In this document: in pieces, positions 8,021-12,500 of the stretch
Layout: each line of letters begins with the position of its first letter
Position numbering within the stretch: the first letter of the stretch is position 1
From: Monoraphidium neglectum
Lineage: Eukaryota > Chlorophyta > Chlorophyceae > Sphaeropleales > Selenastraceae
Direction of reading: 5' to 3'
Assembly (NCBI RefSeq): GCF_000611645.1
Contig: NW_014012693.1
Coordinates: 1 to 12,500 of the forward strand
Length of the DNA: 12,500 nucleotides
Made by a program: the position numbers and the translations under genes
The notes under the pieces: model-generated
Databases searched by the model: none
The model's input: only the letters and a program-made list of their open reading frames with translations
Told to the model about the DNA's origin: nothing

Positions 8021-8638
8021 AGGTAGGGGTGACCCCGGCTGCTGCTCCTCCAGTTCCGTGCAACAGTAGGACGACGGCAGGTGGGGGGGGGGGCAGCCGT
8101 GGCCGCCACATTCAAGCCTCAGACGCGTCCTCTTCGGCGGCATGCAACAGCGCCAGTGAAGCGGGGGCGGAGCCTTTGGCCTGATTAGTGGCCCGGCTGG
8201 CCGAGCCCCACACGGTCGCAAATGATAAGAAGAGCGTGCCTGGCAACAGGCACCCAGCAGGGGTGGCGCAACCGCACGCAGCCCCTTGGTTCCGACATGG
8301 TGGAATTGCGCAACAGCAGTCGGCAGGCGTTGGCAGCATCACGTGCATGTGCCACTGCACGGTTACCCGGGTGGGGCGGCACACTCGCAGCCCCCTACTC
8401 CCATGTGGAGTTCATTACGCGACGTTCAGCGATTCACAATGACAGCACGTTACCAGTGTTACCTTGAATCACGTCAACAGATGGGGCACAACAAGGGGAG
8501 GTTTCAAAACAACCCAAACAAGGACGGCTGTTGTCGGTGCAGACACAGAGGCCCGGCCTAGCCCATGGTCAGAGACCCATCAAGCCTCAGCAGCCGCCGG
8601 GCCCCACAGCAGCTTCCTGTTCTGCCAAGAGGCCGGCG

Positions 8639-8670
8639 GTGCAGGTCTGTACTGCAGTGCAGGCCTGTAC
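8639..8670. repeat. Short tandem direct repeat
   Basis: GTGCAGGTCTGTAC at 8639-8652 recurs as GTGCAGGCCTGTAC at 8657-8670, an 18-bp period with one mismatch. It is intergenic with no evident role. Confidence 0.6.
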
Positions 8671-9002
8671 CGCCACCCTAGGGTGGCCACGGGGCGGCTT
8701 TCTGCCGGTGGAAGCCCGGGTGCCGCCCCCGTGCTGCTGGCCCCACGGACGCGGCAGCCGTGCCGCGCGAATTGCAGCAGCCCAAGCCTCAAGTCACGGA
8801 GGAGGTAGCGTTTGCGCGGCCAGCCGGCTGCGCGGGTGCGGGCGCCGCAAGCTGTGCTCCAGGGGGCCGCCCGTGCAGTATGCAAAGGGCGGCAGTCAAC
8901 CAGATGGGAAACGGTGCGCGTATAGCGTTGCGCGCTGCAACCCAACGAGCCAGACCAGGTTCGAGGCGGTCAAAAACGACACAAAAAAGGTCGCCCGACT
9001 TA

Positions 9003-9204
9003 TCATACCTCCCCCTTGCTGTCCGAGGCGCCCTCCGCCTTTCCCTTTGCCTCTGATGGCCGCCTGTGTGCGCCTCCCTTGCTGCCCTTGGCGCCGCTGC
9101 CGCCGCCGCCGCCGCCGCCGCCGCCGTGGTGGCCGCCACCTTCCTTGTCTTTCGCCGCGAATCCTTGGTAGTACAGGGCCGTCACGACGATCAGGGTGCC
9201 GGCC
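9003..9204 (-). CDS. Transporter terminal exon: last helix and low-complexity tail
   Basis: The acceptor is CTCCCAG|G. The exon encodes AGTLIVVTALYYQGFAAKD, the final membrane helix, then about 45 residues: HH, nine glycines, and a Lys/Ala/Gly/Ser stretch ending SKGEV. The stop TGA is at 9005-9003. The tail lacks the C-terminal KKxx signal found in some ER members of the family. A GAG|GTATGA at the stop resembles a donor, so an alternative longer end is possible. Confidence 0.85.
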
Positions 9205-9801
9205 CTGGGAGGGGTGAGGGCGGTGACGTCACGTGACGTCAGCATTATAGCGCTTTGAGCAGTGGGCGAGGCCGCGCATGAACAGGCCTTGAGCCTCCCA
9301 TAAGACAGCCTGTCAGGGCACGTAAGAAGGCTCCAAAGGCGAAAGTGAGGAACGCTCCAAAACTGTGCATGTAGGTCACGGGCCAAACGTCCGCACGGCA
9401 GCGTGCCCATAACGCTGTGCAGCCGCCAGCCTCCCACAAGAACGCCCCTGCAACACAGGCGGCTGTGCGCTCGGCCGTGACTCATGCATGCAGCACGCTG
9501 AGGCTGAGGCGGCGGCGGCGCTCAGCCGGAGCCAAGCTCGCGTTGCTAATGATCACGCGGCGGCAAAGATGAGGCAGCGACGGTGGCGGCGGCGGCGGCG
9601 GCGAGGCCGGGCGGGGAGCTCGGGGCTCACCACTGGCCGCGCGTGAGTGGGCTGCCGAAAAAGGCTGAGCTGAGGAGGATGGACAGGAACTGGCGGGTTG
9701 TCATGATGGTGGCAAAGGTGAGGGCGCCGAAGGACTTGATCGTGTATGAGATGCAAAGGGAGCCTGGTGGGGGTTTGGGGCGATGGGGTTTTGGACCATG
9801 A

Positions 9802-9852
<51 letters not shown>

Positions 9853-12500
9853 GGCGCGCGTGTGTGTGTGTGTGTGTGTAAGGATCTCTTCAACAGCTGG
9901 ACATGGGGTGACAGCTGACGTGAGGCTGGCGACCCGTTTGACAGTTTGGGATGGGATGCATGCGGCGCTCAGCACGACCCAGCGCCTCGCAGCCCTGTCC
10001 AATCCCGTTCTCCCAGCCCTCGTGGTCGTCACTGATACTCCACTTCGCTCAAACCCAAAACTCCTCGGCGCATTCACGGGACGAGACGGACCCGGCCCCA
10101 CCCCTCGTCCTTCCATACCCCGGATGCCTCATCCGAGCCCCTCGACCATCTGCATGCCAACCTAGTTATTTCCATCGCACACTGCCAGCCCCACAGCCGC
10201 CACCCCCACAACCGTCACGTTCGCCCCCCCCCCAGCTGCCAACCCGCCAGCTGCCACCCCCACAGCCGTCCCCTCCCCCCCAAGCAGCCGCCCCTCACCG
10301 CAGCTAGCTGCGCAGGATAGCAGGAAGATGGACCCAAGTGCCTCCGGGTGGTTGTACAGGAACCGGAAGGTGGCGGGCAGCTGCCCGCTGCTGGCCAGGC
10401 CTGGAGGCAACACAGTGCAAGGTGGGCGGGCATGGTTCGATCGGTCTCTGGGCGCCGCATGAGCGGGAAGGCGGGGGCTGTGGGATTTCGATGCGGGGAT
10501 TTCGGGACTCAAGGGCCAGCCGCCTGACGGTTTGATGCTTTGAGGCCGTCAGGCCGGGTCATGCGGAGTTGACGGTGACAAGCGCACGGCTACGCTTTTT
10601 TGTTGTGTTTGGCTGGGCCCATCAGGTGGCCTTGTGTGGCTGAACCCAAGCCGCCCACCAAATGAGCTGAGTGCAATGGAGCAGAGGGAGGTGTAGAGCA
10701 CCTGCGTGGAAGGGGGACGTGCGGCGGGGCACGCAGGGGCGTGCAGGCCAGTCCAGGCTTCTTGTGTGAAGTAGGCCGAAGTCTGCCCCTCGCTGAGGCT
10801 CCCGCCAGCCCCCAGGAGCAGGCGGGATCCAGGGTGTTGCAGCCAGGCATCCCTTCAGCACAGCCACCGCACTGGGCTGGCTCAAGCATGGGGGCGCGCC
10901 AACAACTCCCCTCCCCCGCCCTTGGGCACGTCTCAACATCACACCCCTCCGTTGCCAACACGCGCGCACCACAACCTGGAAACGCACAATACCCTCAAAA
11001 CCAAACAATCAACCCACCTGGTTGTACGTGCTCATGGAGTAGCCGCGGAACATGGACTGCTGTACCGTCGACGTGTAGCCGTCAGCCACCAGGTAGCCGC
11101 CCATCAGCAGCAGGCCGTACAGAGAGCTGGCCGCCCCCTTGGCCACCCTGGGGGTTTGCACGGGGTGATGTCACGGGGTGATGTACGCATAAGCGTGTGC
11201 GCAGGGAGGGGTGTTGAAGATGCTGGCAGTGTCAAAGTCTGAACGTGTGTGTGTGTGTGTATGTGTGTGTGTGTGTGTGTGTGTATTGGGGCGGCTCACC
11301 GAGGGCTTTGCAAGGTACGGAGGAGCGCGCGCCTGCACGTGCGCGGCCCCGGCCTTCACCCCCAAGACCCCGCTTCCCCGCCATTGCCAGCTCTTTGGCG
11401 CGGGGCTCATAGACAGCGGGGGCCAAGCAGCGCTTGCCCCGCAAACAACCCCGTGACCAAAAAATTCGCAACAAAGCCAATGATGGAGGGCCCTCGAGCT
11501 CAAAACCCTAAAACCTCGACTACCCCAGACATGTTTGGGCGCAATTCAGATCAGGCAGTCAAACAGTCAGTCAGTCAGTGAGTCGCTCGGTCAGTCCGTC
11601 AGTAAGTCGGTCAGTCGGTTGGCCCGGGCGCGCATACCTGCTGGCAGTAGGGCCCAGCGTGAAGAAGACGAAGCAGCCGCCGGTGATGGCCACAGCCAGA
11701 CCAATGTCGCGCCAGCCGTAGCGCTTCCGCAGCATGATGAAGCCCCACAGCATCACCGGGAACATCTGGCATAAAACAAAGTCAGGGTGGGTGGGGTTTC
11801 GGGCGGGTGTCGGGGCAGAGAAGAGGGTCGGGGCGGGTCGGGGGCCTGCAGCCTGAAGAAGCCTGGCGGCGAGATGAGGTACCATTGTCCGGGTGTCTAG
11901 CCCACTGCTGGCGCCGCCGGCGGCCCCCAACGGGTTGAGGGCGTCATCAAAACACCCCCAGTGACCCTAGTGACGGCAGGCCGTGGTCTGGTCTCTGTGG
12001 GGCTGCCCCCCAACCCCCCGCTGCGCCCCACCTTGGCGCACTTGCCCAGGGTCTGCACCGCAAAGCTAACGTACTTGAGGGCCTCGTATCTGGGGGAGGT
12101 TTCGGGAGGTGTTTTCGGGCGGCGGGTACGTGAGTTTATGTGATACGCGTTGAGGGGCTTTGTCGGGATACTCGTTTTGATAGTGTGGGGTGTGGAGGTG
12201 GGGCGAGAGCGGGCGCGTGGATCGCAGATCCAGCCGCAGCCCGGGCAGCGGAGAGGGACCGGACTCGGCGGCCTTTACGGTCTGCGCTGTCCTTGCGCGT
12301 CGCGCCGGCTGCGCGCGCCGCCGCCCGCCGTGCCAAATGGCCATTGGACTGCCGCAGGGACAGCCCCGGACCCTGCTGCCTGGCAGCCTCGGTCAACTCC
12401 AGGTCAAACGCGGGGCCGTGACGCGCTGCAGAGCATGTCGATGCATTCCAATCCACCAAGCCAGCCAGGCGCGACCAGGGACTCACTGGCAGGTGGTGGC
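9003..12500 (-). CDS. UAA/SLC35B-family nucleotide-sugar transporter, UTR5-like (last eight exons; 5' end outside window)
   Basis: I joined eight exons: 12500-12487 (partial), 12089-12032, 11765-11638, 11147-11018, 10701-10659, 10400-10299, 9763-9631 and 9204-9003. They read 269 residues to TGA without a stop. Family landmarks in order are YEALKYVSFAVQTLGKCAK and MFPVMLWG (residues 6-32), GYLVADGYTST...MFRGYSMSTYNQ (84-110), LYTSLCS (112-118), SYTIKSFGALTFATIMTTRQ (164-183) and LLSSAFF (188-194). This is the second half of a ten-helix drug/metabolite-superfamily antiporter of the ER or Golgi membrane, which exchanges a cytosolic nucleotide sugar for the nucleoside monophosphate. Closest by memory are plant UDP-galactose/UDP-glucose transporters of the UTR5 type. 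A PAPS transporter of the same SLC35B group is the main alternative, and substrate cannot be read from sequence. The tail (221-269) is polyglycine and Lys/Gly-rich. It lies on the same strand as the beta-helix gene, 2.2 kb upstream of it. Confidence 0.88.
9100..9126. repeat. CCG trinucleotide repeat encoding polyglycine
   Basis: Nine CCG units on the plus strand read as nine GGC glycine codons in the transporter tail (residues 230-238). A change in unit number would change tail length without a frameshift. Confidence 0.95.
9224..9241. promoter_or_regulatory. 18-bp perfect palindrome: two CRE-type bZIP motifs around a CACGTG core
   Basis: The sequence TGACGTCACGTGACGTCA is identical to its complement. 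It contains TGACGTCA twice (9224-9231 and 9234-9241) and CACGTG at 9230-9235, the classic bZIP and G-box cores. It sits in the transporter's last intron (9205-9630), 20 bp upstream of the terminal exon. Binding by a bZIP factor is plausible but only inferred. Confidence 0.5.
9585..9603. repeat. GGC trinucleotide repeat in the last transporter intron
   Basis: A run of six GGC units lies about 27 bp inside the donor of the intron between the MTTRQ exon and the terminal exon. It is non-coding in the spliced model. Confidence 0.85.
9631..9763 (-). CDS. Transporter exon: YTIKSFGALTFATIMTTRQ helices
   Basis: The acceptor is CACCAG|GC and the donor CAGTG|GTGAGC, phase 2. It carries the most conserved block of the protein: SYTIKSFGALTFATIMTTRQ, FLSILLSSAFFG, SPLTRGQW. 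The terminal Trp codon is split across the intron. Confidence 0.93.
9805..9880. repeat. Compound GT microsatellite in transporter intron
   Basis: (GT)n from 9805 to 9850 is interrupted by CGGGCGCGCG (9851-9860) and resumes to about 9879. It lies in the 535-bp intron 9764-10298, about 40 bp before the acceptor on the minus strand. This resembles the arrangement in intron 4 of the beta-helix gene. Confidence 0.95.
10186..10290. repeat. C-rich degenerate repeat tract (G-rich on transcribed strand)
   Basis: Imperfect units such as AGCTGCCAACCCGCC and AGCTGCCACCCCCACAGCCG alternate with runs of ten and nine C. In the pre-mRNA this is a cluster of G runs starting within 10 bases of the donor at 10298, a possible G-quadruplex. 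Confidence 0.75.
10299..10400 (-). CDS. Transporter exon: GLASSGQLPATFRFL and next helix
   Basis: The acceptor is CCTCCAG|GC and the donor TGCG|GTGAGG, phase 1. It encodes LASSGQLPATFRFLYNHPEA and then the helix LGSIFLLSCAASCG. The SGQL and HPE loop followed by a small-residue helix fits the family. Confidence 0.9.
10522..10554. repeat. Perfect 9-bp inverted repeat in transporter intron
   Basis: GCCTGACGG (10522-10530) and CCGTCAGGC (10546-10554) flank a 15-base loop. It lies in the 258-bp intron 10401-10658. It could form a hairpin in the pre-mRNA. No role is known. Confidence 0.6.
10659..10701 (-). CDS. Transporter micro-exon: VLYTSLCSIALSSF
   Basis: This 43-nt exon is flanked by ACGCAG|GTG and TTTG|GTGGGC. 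I found it by looking for the helix that must follow the YNQ loop. Its LYTSLCS matches the plant homologues' segment, and it joins in frame on both sides. It would be easily missed by gene prediction. Confidence 0.85.
11018..11147 (-). CDS. Transporter exon: GYLVADGYTST helix and YNQ loop
   Basis: The acceptor is CCCCCAG|G and the donor AACCAG|GTGGGT, phase 0. It encodes a membrane helix (SLYGLLLMGGYLVADGYTST), then the cytosolic-type loop VQQSMFRGYSMSTYNQ. The DG[FY]TST...YNQ pattern is strongly conserved among SLC35B relatives. Confidence 0.92.
11245..11284. repeat. GT dinucleotide microsatellite in transporter intron
   Basis: (GT)n of 40 bp has a single A interruption at 11261. It is about 100 bp upstream of the GYLVADGYTST exon acceptor on the minus strand. 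Confidence 0.93.
11555..11619. repeat. Degenerate AGTC/GGTC tetranucleotide repeat
   Basis: The stretch is built from TCAG, TCGG and TCCG four-base units, with occasional AAAC or AAG interruptions. It lies about 20 bp inside the donor of the MFPVMLWG exon. It is an old, partly decayed microsatellite. Confidence 0.85.
11638..11765 (-). CDS. Transporter exon: MFPVMLWG helix and following helix
   Basis: The acceptor is ATGCCAG|ATG and the donor AGCAG|GTATGC, phase 2. It encodes MFPVMLWGFIMLRKRYGWRD and then the hydrophobic helix IGLAVAITGGCFVFFTLG. The proline-valine-methionine helix is a hallmark of this family. Confidence 0.92.
12032..12089 (-). CDS. Transporter exon: YEALKYVSF/GKCAK segment
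   Basis: The acceptor is CCCCCAG|A and the donor AAG|GTGGGG. The 58-nt exon encodes 19 residues ending LGKCAK, the conserved loop-to-helix segment of the family. The intron before it (12090-12486, 397 bp) has a long minus-strand open frame, but this is Ala/Arg-rich with no family match. Confidence 0.88.
12487..12500 (-). CDS. Transporter exon (3' end only)
   Basis: Only 14 nt are in the window, encoding ATTC plus two bases of a Gln codon, with donor CA|GTGAGT. The join to the next exon restores CAA (Gln) before YEALKY, matching the family pattern of a helix ending in Cys-Gln-Tyr. The rest of the gene lies to the right. Confidence 0.7.

Larger units (their letters stand above)
6784..9002. other. 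Intergenic region: transporter 3' flank and promoter side of the beta-helix gene
   Basis: This stretch of 2.2 kb lies between the stop of the upstream transporter and the start of the beta-helix gene. I read all frames and found no open frame with a recognisable family or with a plausible set of splice junctions. No TATA box is visible just upstream of 6783. I did not find TTACA on the plus strand between 7021 and 9002, so the algal poly(A) signal TGTAA is not seen for the transporter. The region holds a palindromic element at 7960-8020, a short imperfect direct repeat at 8639-8670, and a run of nine or more G near 8083-8093. Part of it must be the transporter 3' UTR. Confidence 0.6.
11148..11637 (-). 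other. Transporter intron with two microsatellites
   Basis: This is a 490-bp phase 2 intron between the MFPVMLWG and GYLVADGYTST exons. It holds the GT tract at 11245-11284 and the AGTC/GGTC tetranucleotide stretch at 11555-11619. No coding frame within it extends the family alignment. Confidence 0.8.

Noticed and set aside
8531..9217. Plus-strand open frame of over 200 codons
   Set aside because: It runs antisense to the transporter's terminal exon, is Arg/Pro-rich as expected for a shadow frame in GC-rich DNA, and shows no domain.
9245..9485. Possible decayed copy of the FGALTF exon within the last transporter intron (minus-strand peptide with FGAFLTFAFGAF)
   Set aside because: The nucleotide similarity to the real exon is short and patchy and may be chance. 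I could not support a duplication by eye.
10425..10450. GGTTCGATC resembling a tRNA T-loop
   Set aside because: No acceptor stem, D arm or anticodon arm can be placed around it.
12136..12486. Long minus-strand open frame near the right edge as a possible transporter exon
   Set aside because: It is Ala/Arg-rich with no membrane helix, and it begins right after a GTGAGT donor whose phase fits the next real exon exactly.

Overview
This is a eukaryotic nuclear window. Two genes split by short introns lie head to tail on the minus strand. The base composition is GC-rich, the splice donors are mostly GTGAGN, GTGCGN or GTGGGN, the acceptors end in (C)CAG or GCAG, and long GT/CA dinucleotide tracts sit inside introns. 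Together these suggest a chlorophycean green alga of the Chlamydomonas/Volvox/Haematococcus type. That placement is inference, and the species cannot be named from the window.

Reading along the minus strand from the right edge, positions 12500 to 9003 hold the last eight exons of a multi-pass membrane transporter. It belongs to the UAA / SLC35B nucleotide-sugar transporter family and most resembles the plant UTR5-type UDP-galactose/UDP-glucose transporters. The exons join in frame into 269 residues plus a TGA stop. The 5' part lies beyond the window. The protein ends in a polyglycine and basic low-complexity tail.

Positions 9002 to 6784 (2.2 kb) contain no gene I can support. They must hold the transporter 3' UTR and the promoter of the next gene. 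They also contain a 61-bp, nearly palindromic, AT-rich element (7960-8020) flanked by AGGT direct repeats, which looks like a very small MITE or a hairpin locus.

Positions 6783 to 165 hold nine exons of a secreted or cell-surface protein that runs out of the window at the left edge. The reconstructed product is at least 1199 residues. It has a signal peptide, then a right-handed beta-helix with GGG-type polymorphic-membrane-protein repeats, then a segment like the bacterial 'choice-of-anchor Q' region, then at least seven tandem bacterial-type Ig/cadherin-like domains of about 98 residues (Big_9-like, with DPDGD motifs). The first Ig-like domain shares an exon with the helix. Each of the other six is exactly one phase 1-1 exon. 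The last four exons are each 297 nt, are nearly identical, and are separated by introns that are also homologous. The array therefore grew by tandem duplication of genomic units of about 0.73 kb and probably continues past position 1.

The most notable finding is this second gene: a bacterial-style adhesin or surface-protein architecture in an intron-rich algal gene, with an array of exon-sized domains that looks recently and perhaps still actively amplified. A plausible but speculative link between the neighbours is cell-wall or extracellular-matrix biology: the transporter would supply nucleotide sugars to the secretory pathway, and the other protein would be an extracellular product of it.
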